A stretch of 64,000 nucleotides of DNA from UMGS1994 sp944386155 (GCA_963931085.1 OZ006973.1:1488001-1552000), one strand, 5' to 3'. Counted from the stretch's first letter, positions 24,983 to 35,005 are shown. Made by a program: numbers and translations. The notes: generated by a model not told the origin, from the sequence alone.

Positions 24983-27179
24983 AATACCCCTCCTGAACTT
25001 TTCTTCCGATAGTACAACCAATATTATGTTTTTTTAATATTTCCATTTCCTTTTTTGAGCTTATACCACCAACACAATTAAATATATTTTTAGTAATTTT
25101 AGAATATTTAATTGCATTTTTTACGTCTCCACCTTTAGCTTTACCATCACATTCTACAGACACATAATTAAATTCAGAACAATATGGTTCAAATAGTTTA
25201 ATCTTTTTTGCTACATCTACCTTTTTATTCGTTCTTCTATCTATACTATCTAGTCCTACTATAATTCTATTTGGATCAAAATCTTTTAAAAGTTCTTTAG
25301 TTGCATGTGTACCAATAATAACTTTATCTGCTCCCATATTTAATAATAATTCAATTTCTTCTTTAGTCCTAACTCCTCCACCTACACGTACTTTTTTAAT
25401 TTTCATTATTTTTTTAATAATATCTAAACTTTGGCTATCTCCATAAAACCTATCTAAATCAATTATATTTACTTTTGGATAATCTCTTATAATACTTATT
25501 GCTTTCTCAATAGGATATGATTCTAAATATCTAATTTTTTTATTCATTATATCCATACTAAGTACAAAATTAGATTCAAAGTCAATAATTGAAGATATTT
25601 CTATATTATGCATATCACATATACTTTTTCCTCTATTATATAAAAGTTCAATATCTGATAAAAATTCATTTTGCATTCCATAACTTCTTAATTTTTTTAT
25701 ATAATTATTTGGATTTTTACATAAAGTTTGTACAATATCATCTGTTATAGTATGATGTCTTGTTGATACATAAGTTTTATAATCTAAATTACCTAAGATA
25801 GAAAAATCATTATTTTTATCCATATACTCATAACTAATTTCTAGTGCCCCTAGTTTTACCTTTATATTATTTTCTTCAAATAATTTTCTAAGTATTATAA
25901 GAGTAAGACCACTTCCAATATTTCCATCAATAATATCTATTTTTTTAGGAAAATTTTTATTTATGCTAATATCGTCTAATTTAAGATTGCCTTCATCATA
26001 TAAACTTTTCATATTTTGATCATGCACACCAAATTTAACATACTCATATTCTAATCCATGTATTATTTTAAAAAATGGTCCTATTAATACCCCGGAATAT
26101 AGTGGAGAAACTATATAAGAACAATCTTTTAAATTTTTTATAGATTTATATAAAAGCATTTTATGGTCAGCTTCAATTAGTCTATTTTCAGTGTCTATAT
26201 CTTTATCTAACTTTCTTAATGAAGTTTTAGATATCTCAGTTACTTTATTTTCTAAACAATCTATAATACTTTTTACATCTTCCTCCAGGCATCTTCTAGA
26301 AATTTCTAGGTTACTTTTCTTTCCATATAATTCTCTTTTATAATCCTCATAAAAAACTCTATAACTTGCATTTAACATATACTCTAGAACAACAAAAGCT
26401 TTTTTTATCTCAAGAGGAAATAATCTTTTTAGCTTTTCTCTAAAAATTACTAATTCATTATATGTTTTTTTCTTATAATATTCTTTTGATCTACTAACAA
26501 ATATATTTTCATCTACTTTACTTACTAATTTTTCTATTTTAGAATTATCTTTTAATTTAATTAATCCTAAATAATCAAAGTCATCTTCTTTTATTAAATC
26601 ATCATTTTTCTCTATTATTTTTTTAGATTTTTTATAAATTTCATTAAACTCTTTTTCATTTGCCCATTCTAAATGGCTTAAAGCATGTTTTACTTTTTCT
26701 TTTCTTATTAAATCCTTATTTATATTCTCTCCTATTTCTTTATAAAATAAATTTAGTAACTTTTTATCTTTTATAATATGTATTTCTATTGCTGCATAAT
26801 CTACTTCTTTTGTATCATATTTTGAGCAAGAAAAATCAATAAAATAAATTTCATTATTATAATAAATAATATTATCTTTATGTAAGTCTCCATGAATAAA
26901 ACATTTTCCATTTTCAGTATGAGAATGCATGTATTTTATAGCTTTTGCAAGTTTACTTACTATTTTTTCATCTATTTTAATTTCACTTAATCTTTTACCA
27001 TTAATTTTTTCTAAAACAATACTACTTTTCTTGTCATCGAAACTTATCATTTTGGGGATATGCTTATTTAATAAGTGATAAGCATATTTTTCATTTTCAT
27101 ACATTAGCTTACTTTCTTTTACAATTTTTATAATAATATCATTTTCTTCATATATTTTATTAATGTTTCTTATTCCCAT
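24975..27179 (-). CDS. three-domain fusion: small-molecule/Bud32-like kinase, PRTase-like, HisA-like
   Basis: 734 residues. Residues about 1-150: aminoglycoside-phosphotransferase/Bud32-type kinase with F-I-H-G-D-L-H-K-D-N (94-103) and F-I-D-F-S (113-117) as catalytic loop and metal site. Residues about 150-330: helical linker. Residues about 340-490: phosphoribosyltransferase-like with the PRPP-loop pattern I-I-D-G-N-I-G-S-G-L-T (415-425). Residues about 538-734: TIM-barrel half of HisA type, with I-I-D-L-D (572-576), V-G-G-G-V-R (599-604), V-I-I-G-T-H (620-625), V-G-G-I-S-S (703-708) and T-I-G-R-K-V-Q-E-G at the end. I do not know this combination. It probably makes or modifies a ribosyl-phosphate metabolite with the HAD protein downstream and GNAT upstream; function is inference. 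Confidence 0.75.
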   Translation of the reverse strand: MGIRNINKIYEENDIIIKIVKESKLMYENEKYAYHLLNKHIPKMISFDDKKSSIVLEKINGKRLSEIKIDEKIVSKLAKAIKYMHSHTENGKCFIHGDLHKDNIIYYNNEIYFIDFSCSKYDTKEVDYAAIEIHIIKDKKLLNLFYKEIGENINKDLIRKEKVKHALSHLEWANEKEFNEIYKKSKKIIEKNDDLIKEDDFDYLGLIKLKDNSKIEKLVSKVDENIFVSRSKEYYKKKTYNELVIFREKLKRLFPLEIKKAFVVLEYMLNASYRVFYEDYKRELYGKKSNLEISRRCLEEDVKSIIDCLENKVTEISKTSLRKLDKDIDTENRLIEADHKMLLYKSIKNLKDCSYIVSPLYSGVLIGPFFKIIHGLEYEYVKFGVHDQNMKSLYDEGNLKLDDISINKNFPKKIDIIDGNIGSGLTLIILRKLFEENNIKVKLGALEISYEYMDKNNDFSILGNLDYKTYVSTRHHTITDDIVQTLCKNPNNYIKKLRSYGMQNEFLSDIELLYNRGKSICDMHNIEISSIIDFESNFVLSMDIMNKKIRYLESYPIEKAISIIRDYPKVNIIDLDRFYGDSQSLDIIKKIMKIKKVRVGGGVRTKEEIELLLNMGADKVIIGTHATKELLKDFDPNRIIVGLDSIDRRTNKKVDVAKKIKLFEPYCSEFNYVSVECDGKAKGGDVKNAIKYSKITKNIFNCVGGISSKKEMEILKKHNIGCTIGRKVQEGYFE

Positions 27180-27201
27180 TTTATATCAATCTCCTTAGAT
27201 T

Positions 27202-27619
27202 TTATAAATATTTAATAAAAAAATATTTTGTAAGTTTTGGCTCTTTCTTACTTTCTCTTATGTATTCTAATTTATATCCGCATCTTTTCATAAAATTTAG
27301 GGGCTTGAAACTCATAAGTTGTTAAATTAATATTTTCAAATTTTCTATCCTTAAAATACTCTTCTACTTTTCTTATAAGAGCACTTCCAATATTCTTATT
27401 TCTATATTCTTTAAGAACTATTAAATCTTCTATATAAACCTCATTATAATATGAGTGTCCTGTAATCATTCCACAAACTTTGTTATTCTCTTTTGCTATA
27501 AAACTAAAAGTTTTAAAATCGCAATGAATATCATTCTCCTCTGAAAATTTATTAAATTGCTTATCTATAAAATCATAATCTTTTTCTTCTAATTTTTCTT
27601 TATATTCTATATCTATCAT
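27202..27619 (-). CDS. GNAT acetyltransferase, read through a CGGA +1 site
   Basis: Zero frame: 115 codons, ending in F-Y-E-K-M-R-I and a stop at 27272. At ATG-CGGA (CGGA 27280-27277) dropping the C gives F-Y-E-K-M-G-Y-K-L-E-Y-I, the classic GNAT C-terminal strand, and the frame continues to TAA at 27202 for 138 residues. The acetyl-CoA loop is K-E-Y-R-N-K-N-I-G-S. The stop is 22 bases before the fusion gene, whose ribosome-binding site lies between them, so the three genes form an operon. Substrate unknown. Confidence 0.8.
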
Positions 27620-27788
27620 TTATTATCCCCTAAAAATAAATTTATAAATTTTTCCTATTATACCACGTTTTCCTTGACTTTTCTATATTTTTTATTATCA
27701 GTAATTTAATAATTTTAAATCATTTTATTGAAAAGTTTATCATTTTATAATACTATAATCTCAAATATATAAAGTAAAGGAGAAAATT

Positions 27789-29618
27789 ATGGAAGAAAAA
27801 AAAGCTAGAAAAAAATTTTTTATTTTTTTGATCGCGTTAACCCTTTTAGCTCTTATAATTTCACTATGTCTTACTCTTTATTTAAGACATAGCATTGATA
27901 ATACCTCTATACTTGGAAAAATCGATGATTGGGAATATGATCCTGATAAGTATAATTCTTCAGAAGGCTCTTTAATTTCCTGGGGAAGTTCTGGTGGAAG
28001 TTCTAGTGGAAGTTCTGGTTGGACTCCACAAGCAAATAGTTCAGCAGCCAGTTCATCTGGAAATTCATTTTCGCTAGTATCACCTAGTTTTTCTGCAAAT
28101 GCTGACACAAACATTGGTTTTTCAACAGGTGGTGCAAAAGATGTTAATAATTTTAGAGAAAACATTAAAGAAGGTTATTTTCCTATATCAACAGATATAA
28201 CTTACAATGGACTATTTTATGATTATACTTTTGATACTGGAAATTCAACTACAAATCAGGAAGATTTATTTTATCCATCATATTCAACTGCAATATCAAA
28301 AGATCCTATATCAGAAAAAGATGAATATTATATGACTGTTGGACTTAATTCAAACATAAAAGAAGAAGATTTCCAAAGGAAAAAATTAAATTTAGTAGTA
28401 GTTTTAGATATTTCAGGATCTATGTCTTCTCCTTTTAATTCATATTATTATGATAATAATGAAAATGAAGATGAAGATTCAAACAAAACTAAAATGGAAA
28501 TTGCTAACGAATCAGTAAATATTTTAATAGATCAACTAAAAGAAGATGACAGATTCGGTATGGTTCTTTTTGAAAGCTCTGCATATAAAGCAAAACCTTT
28601 AAATTTAGTAAGAGATGTTGATATGGGAGCTATAAAAGAACATGTTTTAGATATAGAAGCTATTGGTGGTACAAATTTTGAAGCAGGATATTCTGAAGCA
28701 ACTAAATTATTTGAAGATTTTGAAAATGTAGATACTAATGAATATGAAAATAGAATTATAGTATTGACAGATGCCATGCCAAATACAGGGAAAACTTCAG
28801 ATAAAAGTTTATTATCTATGGTAGAAAAGAACTCAAATAACAAAATTTATACAACTTTTATAGGAATTGGTGTTGATTTTAATACAGAACTTATAGAAAC
28901 AATATCAGATGTAAGAGGTGCAAATTATTATTCAGTTCATAATTCAAAAGAATTTAAAGAAAGAATGGGTGAACAATTTGAATATATGGTTACTCCTCTA
29001 GTATTTGATTTAAAACTAGATATGCAATCTGATTCTTATGAGATTTCTGGAATATATGGTTCTGATACTGTAAATAAAGAAACTGGAAACATTATGAATG
29101 TAAATACTCTATTCCCATCAAAAACTACTAGTGATGGCGAAGTTAAAGGTGGAGTAATTTTATTAAAACTATCTAAAAAAGAAAATTCCAATAGTGAATC
29201 TTCAGATATTGTTTTAAACGTTTCATATAAAGATAGAAATGGTGAAGAATATCAAAATTCACAAACCGTAACTTTTACTTCAGAAGATCCATATTATGAT
29301 AATACTGGAATTAGAAAAGCTATAGTTTTAACTAGATATGCAAATTTAGTAAAAGATTGGATATTATATGAAAGAAGTGATAGTGATTCAAGATTTTTAA
29401 TTACACCAAATTCAGGAATTATAGATTGTATTTATACAGAAGATGAAATATATAGAATGCTTGGTGAACATGAAAGAACTTCTACAAAATTATCTGTAAG
29501 TAATGAATATAAAACATTATTTAATACTTTAAAATCTTATATTGAAACAGAAAAAAATGAAATAAAAGATGATACATTAGATCAAGAAATAGAAATACTT
29601 GATATTTTAACAAAATAA
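27789..29618 (+). CDS. membrane-anchored von Willebrand factor A protein
   Basis: 609 residues. Membrane helix at about 10-32, Ser/Gly-rich linker at 58-95, then VWA domain at about 200-400 with the metal-ion-dependent adhesion site D-I-S-G-S-M-S and later T-D-A-M-P. The last 200 residues form a further beta-rich domain. The protein is probably exposed outside the membrane and binds ligand or substrate. Followed by a bidirectional terminator. Confidence 0.8.
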   Translation: MEEKKARKKFFIFLIALTLLALIISLCLTLYLRHSIDNTSILGKIDDWEYDPDKYNSSEGSLISWGSSGGSSSGSSGWTPQANSSAASSSGNSFSLVSPSFSANADTNIGFSTGGAKDVNNFRENIKEGYFPISTDITYNGLFYDYTFDTGNSTTNQEDLFYPSYSTAISKDPISEKDEYYMTVGLNSNIKEEDFQRKKLNLVVVLDISGSMSSPFNSYYYDNNENEDEDSNKTKMEIANESVNILIDQLKEDDRFGMVLFESSAYKAKPLNLVRDVDMGAIKEHVLDIEAIGGTNFEAGYSEATKLFEDFENVDTNEYENRIIVLTDAMPNTGKTSDKSLLSMVEKNSNNKIYTTFIGIGVDFNTELIETISDVRGANYYSVHNSKEFKERMGEQFEYMVTPLVFDLKLDMQSDSYEISGIYGSDTVNKETGNIMNVNTLFPSKTTSDGEVKGGVILLKLSKKENSNSESSDIVLNVSYKDRNGEEYQNSQTVTFTSEDPYYDNTGIRKAIVLTRYANLVKDWILYERSDSDSRFLITPNSGIIDCIYTEDEIYRMLGEHERTSTKLSVSNEYKTLFNTLKSYIETEKNEIKDDTLDQEIEILDILTK

Positions 29619-29635
29619 TATTCATAAAATATAAA

Positions 29636-29672
29636 TAAATCCTTACATTTTAAATTAATGTAAGGATTTTCT
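29636..29672. terminator. bidirectional terminator after VWA gene
   Basis: AATCCTTACATTTT and AATGTAAGGATTTT form a long stem between the VWA gene and the converging muramidase fragment. Confidence 0.8.
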
Positions 29673-29695
29673 ATTATATTAATTTTTATTTTTAT

Positions 29696-30042
29696 TTATC
29701 TTTCTTCTTTATCTATTCTTGCTATCTCTTCTATCTCTTCTCCACCTTTTTGAATCATATTTACATAATTATCATCATCTATCATATTTATATCAATACC
29801 AGTATTATTAATTCTTGCATCCAAAACAGTTTGAGAAATAGTAATATCAGCAACTTTTGATATTGTAGATATATATTTCTGCGTATCATTACTTATTCCT
29901 CCGTCATCTGTTCTAGGAGTTGCAAGCCATACATCACTTTCTCCAGATTCTAATAATTTATTATATCTATTAATATCTAGCACACACTCTGGTGATGATG
30001 AAGATATAGATCTTCCTCCACCATATAAAATAGTCTTTCCTT
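29696..30042 (-). pseudogene. 3' fragment of a second GH25-like muramidase gene
   Basis: Encodes the end of a lysozyme-like protein (G-K-T-I-L-Y-G-G-G to I-D-K-E-E-R). It is almost identical to 32514-32782 over 269 bases but has its own diverged tail. Upstream of 30043 the homology stops abruptly and the opposite-strand ORF begins, so the 5' part is missing. No start codon other than an internal ATG at 29983. Either a truncated paralogue or an assembly/recombination junction. Confidence 0.75.
29774..30042. repeat. 269-bp direct repeat, copy A (copy B at 32514-32782)
   Basis: 268 of 269 bases match 32514-32782 (the difference I see is CCG versus CCA in CCTCC[G/A]TCATC). Offset 2740 bases. Coding sequence of a muramidase C terminus. 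Confidence 0.8.
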
Positions 30043-30045
30043 TAG

Positions 30046-30369
30046 ACAGATGGATTATCTATTGCTCTAGAAATATATAAAAAATATAGAAGTAAACTTT
30101 CTAACATTGATTTATCTAGACTAGATGTTTTTATTTCATATGCTTTAGAAAAATATCAAACAGATAAAGATTTTTCTGAAGATGGAACTGATATTGGTAG
30201 AAGACCTGTTAATTTAGAAGAAGAGAAAAAATATCAAAGAATAAATCAAATAAGTACACAATCTTTAGGAAAACAAGTTGCTTCTGAAATGTTTGATACT
30301 AGACTAATAGATGGAACCGAAAAAGCTGAAAAAGCACATATGCAACAATTAGATGAAAAACAACTTTAA
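30046..30369 (+). pseudogene. 5'-truncated plus-strand ORF
   Basis: Open for 107 codons but no ATG, GTG or TTG start near its beginning. It starts at the exact edge of the muramidase duplication (TAG at 30043-30045). The product is charged and helical (S-K-L-S-N-I-D-L-S-R-L-D; K-A-E-K-A-H-M-Q-Q-L). Probably the end of a gene cut by the same breakpoint as the muramidase fragment. Family unknown. Confidence 0.6.
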
Positions 30370-30394
30370 TATTAAATTTATAGGAGATACATTT

Positions 30395-30834
30395 ATGGTA
30401 AATAACGAATATGCAATAGCATATAAAGAAGTATTAGAAATACTAAAATATATACCTGAAGAAGATTTTAATAAAATACATAATGATACAATTGAAATGT
30501 TTAAAACATATTCTGATAAAAAATATATTTTTTCATATGATCCTAGTAAAACTTTAGATGAACAAAATGTATCGAAAAGAGCAAAAGCAATAATAGGAAT
30601 ATTATTTAGAGACTATTGGGCAACTCCTACTCAAAGAAAAAAATAATTGAAAAACAGCAATATGAAAGATATAAATTAGAAGAAGAAAAAAAGCTTAAAT
30701 ATAATTGTACTAATTTCTTAAACAATAATAATATATCAGAAATACAATTAAATAAAGACTTGCCTATATCTTCAAAAAAAGAAAATTATTTCAAAAAAAT
30801 ATTTAATATTATTAAAAAATTATTTTTCAAATAA
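30395..30834 (+). CDS. small protein with probable -1 frame change in A-run
   Basis: ATG 30395 follows AGGAGATAC. The zero frame ends at 30646 (...P-T-Q-R-K-K-stop) inside a run of seven A. The -1 frame continues smoothly with I-I-E-K-Q-Q-Y-E-R-Y-K-L-E-E-E-K to 30834, ending in a basic hydrophobic tail. The run reads A-AAA-AAA in frame, a classic slippery heptamer; an indel or transcript slippage would act the same. If joined it is about 146 residues. Function unknown. A different class of event from the CGGN sites. Confidence 0.5.
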
Positions 30835-30839
30835 TCATA

Positions 30840-30870
30840 CAAAAAAGAAGCTCTTTGAAGCTTCTTTTTT
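30840..30870 (+). terminator. terminator
   Basis: AAAGAAGCT-CTTTGA-AGCTTCTTTTTT; matches the terminator following the divergent tRNA-Gly. Confidence 0.8.
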
Positions 30871-30906
30871 AATTCTTATCTCTTACACTTTATATCATTT
30901 TTCTTT

Positions 30907-32304
30907 TTATAAGTTAAAATAACTTTTATTCTTGTCTATTTCTTCTCCTTTTATTTTAAACATTTCATCTATTGTCACAAACTCATATCCTTGCTTTTCT
31001 AATTCTTTCATTGCTTTAATTGCTCCATCAATAGAAGTCTGATATAAATCGTGTAACAATATAATTGATCCATCACTTGCATTTTTCATTATTTCTTTAT
31101 AAACAGCATCTTCATTCCTTGATTTCCAATCTAATGTATCAACATTCCATAATATTGTTGTCATATCTGCGATTTCTTTTATGTGATCATTAGTATTTCC
31201 ATAAGGTGGTCTTAAATATTGTGGTTTAATTCCTATTGTCTCTTCAATTATTTTATTTGTATTATTTATCTCTTTATATATTTCATAATCAGATAAATTT
31301 TTAAGATTTAAATGACTGTATGTATGACTTCCAATTTCATGACCATCTTTATACATTTTCTTTATAAGTTCAGGATATTCTTTTGCTCTACTTCCTAATA
31401 CGAAAAAAGTAACTTTCCAATCTTCTTTTTCTAATTCTTGTAACAAATATTCAGTTTTATTTGAAGGTCCGTCATCAAATGTAACTGCTATAACCTTTTT
31501 GCCTTTTAAGTTTTCTACATCTCTTGTATTTCTTTCTATCTTAGTTACTTCATTTTCTTTATTCTCTGGTATTTCAAAATTTATTATGTCTTTAATTTTA
31601 TCATATGGAATTACTACTTTAATTTCACCTTCACTCCAAGGTGCAACTTGATAAGGTGGGAATAAAACATTTAAACCTTCATCATTAAACTCAAAGTTCT
31701 CGTAATTTTCTATATTTGCTTCTGTTCCATCCTTTACCCAATTTTCATCAAGATTAGATTTTCTTTTTTCACTTTCTTCCATAACCTCAAAATAAGATAA
31801 TTGTGCTATTTTCTTAAAATTGTTTTTATCTTTTAAAAAATCAGTAAGTACTACTTCCTTATTATTTACTAAATCATAATAATAGCTTTGATCATCTCTT
31901 AAATAATGGTTTCCTCCTGTATACATGTATGATACTAAATGAGTTGATTGAATATTATTATATTCAGATTGTTCATAATTTATAACAAGCTCATACTGCA
32001 TTTGTTTTTCTTTCAAAAGTTCGTTATCTATTGATTGCATAAATTCTGTTTTTCTTGCATCAACCCATTCTTTTATCTCTTTTTCTATATTTTCATCCTT
32101 ACTATCTGGAATATCAATTTTTATCGAATATGTATCCGTTACTTCTATAATATGTTTATTTTCATTTAAACTTGTAATCTCTGTTTGTTTTTTATTTTTC
32201 GTTACAACTAAAGACACTATAATTAATATCAATACTAATAAACAAATTTTTCCACGAATATTTAATTTTCTTTTTTTTCTATTTCTTATATTTTTTCTGT
32301 TCAT
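30907..32304 (-). CDS. polysaccharide deacetylase with N-terminal DUF3298-like domain
   Basis: 465 residues. Basic N terminus and membrane helix (about 20-38), a DUF3298/DUF4163-like domain at about 60-240 (T-G-G-N-H-Y and F-P-P-Y-Q-V-A-P-W), then a NodB deacetylase domain with T-F-D-D-G-P-S, H-x3-H-S-H-L (G-S-H-T-Y-S-H-L), R-P-P-Y-G and L-L-H-D. All metal and catalytic motifs are present, so it probably de-N-acetylates peptidoglycan or chitin-like glycan outside the membrane. Confidence 0.9.
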   Translation of the reverse strand: MNRKNIRNRKKRKLNIRGKICLLVLILIIVSLVVTKNKKQTEITSLNENKHIIEVTDTYSIKIDIPDSKDENIEKEIKEWVDARKTEFMQSIDNELLKEKQMQYELVINYEQSEYNNIQSTHLVSYMYTGGNHYLRDDQSYYYDLVNNKEVVLTDFLKDKNNFKKIAQLSYFEVMEESEKRKSNLDENWVKDGTEANIENYENFEFNDEGLNVLFPPYQVAPWSEGEIKVVIPYDKIKDIINFEIPENKENEVTKIERNTRDVENLKGKKVIAVTFDDGPSNKTEYLLQELEKEDWKVTFFVLGSRAKEYPELIKKMYKDGHEIGSHTYSHLNLKNLSDYEIYKEINNTNKIIEETIGIKPQYLRPPYGNTNDHIKEIADMTTILWNVDTLDWKSRNEDAVYKEIMKNASDGSIILLHDLYQTSIDGAIKAMKELEKQGYEFVTIDEMFKIKGEEIDKNKSYFNL

Positions 32305-32426
32305 TCTTTGCCCCTTTTTTTATGATTATGTAATTTTAACCTATTTTTCTACAAAATACAACATATACTATAACATTTTTTATTTAAAATATAAGATATA
32401 AAAATATATTACTAGTATTCAGGTCT

Positions 32427-34583
32427 CTATTCAATTTCCATACTGTCATCTTGTGCAAGAGCCAATTCTACTATTTCTTCTCCTTGTCTTTGTATCATTT
32501 TTTTATATTCTTTATCATCTATCATATTTATATCAATACCAGTATTATTAATTCTTGCATCCAAAACAGTTTGAGAAATAGTAATATCAGCAACTTTTGA
32601 TATTGTAGATATATATTTCTGCGTATCATTACTTATTCCTCCATCATCTGTTCTAGGAGTTGCAAGCCATACATCACTTTCTCCAGATTCTAATAATTTA
32701 TTATATCTATTAATATCTAGCACACACTCTGGTGATGATGAAGATATAGATCTTCCTCCACCATATAAAATAGTCTTTCCTTGAGTAGGCTCGATTAGAT
32801 TTGCAAGATATGCTTTAGCTTCAGTTACATCTTTTCCCCATTGCCTATCAGAACTTCCGGAAGCCAGTTCTACATCTATAGCAAGTGGAAGCAAATTATA
32901 TTTTCTACTTTTCATAGAATCTAATGCTTTATTTATTGCATCCGCTTCTATTCTTGCTTCATCATTATCTAAACATGTTGAATAATAATAAAATCCATAT
33001 GGAATTCCGTATTTTTCACACACTGCTGCTTGGTCTAAATAATTATCATTTAACAATGTTGCAAAATTTCCATATCCACTTGCACCTAGTTTAATATAAA
33101 CAAAATTTATATTACCTGCTATATCAGAAGTATTGGCATTAGCATAAACAGACTTTCCATTTTCATCGTAATATGAAATTCTAGCAGTTTGATCTTTTAT
33201 TACATTTTTATCAGTAAGAAGTGCTTCTAATTCATTTCCAGAAACACCATCTGCAACATCTATTCCTACAACGTTTCCACTTTTTGATACTACTCTTTTA
33301 TCAATTACTTCTTCAACTATTTCAGTTGAATCAATATTTTCACTCTCTTTAGATTTTTCTTTTTCTACCTCTTTTAAATACTCACAAGAAACATATCCTG
33401 AAGTACCATCAGATAAAGTTACTAATATCCAATCTACACCATCTACGTTTTTTATATCTTCAAAATTTGCTTTTGGTATTTTAAGCACTGTTCCATGTTC
33501 AATTTCTGCTACTTTTGGATACCCTGTTCCTGGATCTCTTCTAACATTTAAATTTATTCTACCCTCTTTTGCTGTGTCTACTTTCATTTCTACTACATCA
33601 TATTCTTTTAGAAATGAATTAGAAACCCATCCAGTATATACTTTTCCATCTTTATCAGTATATTCTACTTCTCTCCAATCAATAGCATCACTTGTTTTTA
33701 TATTACTTCCTATTGCATTTATTACAGTACCATTTGGTATTTCAGTAATAATATTATATTTATCTAGTTTAGTATCGCTTCTTAACTTTAAATCAACACT
33801 ACTTTCTTTAGATGTATCTACTATCATTGGAATTTTATTATTTCTGTCATTACTTTCATTTTCCTTTTCATCAATTATATTAACATCTTCAATTTCTCCA
33901 TTTTCTCTTAATAAATTAGATCTAATATAACCTTCTACGACTTCTTCTTCATTTATGTACATTACAGGAACCCACAAAAACTCATTATCGCTTGCTTGTA
34001 ATTTAGCAGCACCTAGTACTTGTTCTCCACATTCAATAGCTCCAAGCTTATTATCTCCACTGACTTCTGCAGACTTTCTTATATTTACTCCTGAATCAGG
34101 AATAACTGTATAAACTGTACTGTATTCTTCAATTTTATCTTTATCAACTTTTTGAACTTCTTCCAAATATCTTCTTTCAGTTTGTCCAATTATGCTTTCT
34201 CCATTAGAGTTTATCGCACCCACATATACTCTTTCTGATTCATCTTTTGGTAATTTAGAAATAGTTACAACTAAGGAATTCTCATCAATTTCAGCTATCA
34301 ACTTTCCGTTCTCATCGTATATAGGCATTTTTCCATCATATTCATCTCCGGAATAGTCAACTACCTTAGCTATTGTTGCCTGACTAGTTTGAATCCAGTC
34401 ATATACTTTAGCCCCTCCTACCACTAGTAAAGCTGCAAGAGCAATTCTAGCAGCTCTACTACCTAAAAATCTTCTTGGCCTATTATCCTTTTTTCTTCTA
34501 ATATTTCTCTTTTTATTATTTTTCCTTGGTGCTCTTCTCACCATGTCTAAATCATCTGCTAATCTCTTATATCTACTGGCCAT
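32427..34583 (-). CDS. GH25-like muramidase with multiple SH3 domains
   Basis: 718 residues. Basic cytoplasmic N terminus and a membrane helix (about 45-65), then at least three bacterial SH3 domains (N-I-R-K, L-R-S-D, N-V-R-R-D markers at about 155-425), then a GH25-type lysozyme domain at about 450-690, with V-V-G-I-D-V-A-D-G at its start, Y-G-F-Y-Y-Y-S-T and L-A-I-D-V-E-L (catalytic acidic pair). It should cut the glycan strands of peptidoglycan. Its end is duplicated at 29774-30042. Confidence 0.85.
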   Translation of the reverse strand: MASRYKRLADDLDMVRRAPRKNNKKRNIRRKKDNRPRRFLGSRAARIALAALLVVGGAKVYDWIQTSQATIAKVVDYSGDEYDGKMPIYDENGKLIAEIDENSLVVTISKLPKDESERVYVGAINSNGESIIGQTERRYLEEVQKVDKDKIEEYSTVYTVIPDSGVNIRKSAEVSGDNKLGAIECGEQVLGAAKLQASDNEFLWVPVMYINEEEVVEGYIRSNLLRENGEIEDVNIIDEKENESNDRNNKIPMIVDTSKESSVDLKLRSDTKLDKYNIITEIPNGTVINAIGSNIKTSDAIDWREVEYTDKDGKVYTGWVSNSFLKEYDVVEMKVDTAKEGRINLNVRRDPGTGYPKVAEIEHGTVLKIPKANFEDIKNVDGVDWILVTLSDGTSGYVSCEYLKEVEKEKSKESENIDSTEIVEEVIDKRVVSKSGNVVGIDVADGVSGNELEALLTDKNVIKDQTARISYYDENGKSVYANANTSDIAGNINFVYIKLGASGYGNFATLLNDNYLDQAAVCEKYGIPYGFYYYSTCLDNDEARIEADAINKALDSMKSRKYNLLPLAIDVELASGSSDRQWGKDVTEAKAYLANLIEPTQGKTILYGGGRSISSSSPECVLDINRYNKLLESGESDVWLATPRTDDGGISNDTQKYISTISKVADITISQTVLDARINNTGIDINMIDDKEYKKMIQRQGEEIVELALAQDDSMEIE

Positions 34584-34896
34584 TTTCTTCTCCCTTATCT
34601 AATAACTTATTATTTTTAATAAATAACTTTAAAATAAATTTAGGAATTTTATCTAGTGAATTTTTATAGTAATCTCTTTCTTTTCTAAGATTTTCTTTTT
34701 CTGTCTCTAACTTATTAATCGTCTCATTCATCTTTATAAGTTTAGATTGATTTTTTTCTTGATAATCAAGAACTATGTTTTTACATTCTGTAATTAATTC
34801 ATTCATCTTTTCTGTTTTTTGCTCATTATCTTTTTTTAGTCTTATTATTTGATTATGAGTTTTTATACTATTAATTTTATATAAAAAATTATTCAT
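34573..34896 (-). CDS. coiled-coil protein, unknown
   Basis: 107 residues, nearly all coiled coil (I-N-K-L-E-T-E-K-E-N-L-R). It overlaps the muramidase start by 11 bases, suggesting coupled translation and a joint role, perhaps localisation. No family recognised. Confidence 0.55.
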   Translation of the reverse strand: MNNFLYKINSIKTHNQIIRLKKDNEQKTEKMNELITECKNIVLDYQEKNQSKLIKMNETINKLETEKENLRKERDYYKNSLDKIPKFILKLFIKNNKLLDKGEENGQ

Positions 34897-35005
34897 AAAA
34901 CTTTCTCCTTAAAATACTAATATTATTATATTTATAAATTAAATTTATATCAACAATTTAAGCATTATAAATTTATTTTTTAATATACTGTATTAGGAGG
35001 TTTTT

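Noticed and set aside
25001..25012. ATC-GGA in the fusion gene as another CGGA site
   Set aside because: The C belongs to the preceding ATC codon; the frame is continuous (T-I-G-R-K). The same applies to all other CGGA strings such as TCC-GGA and GAC-GGA.
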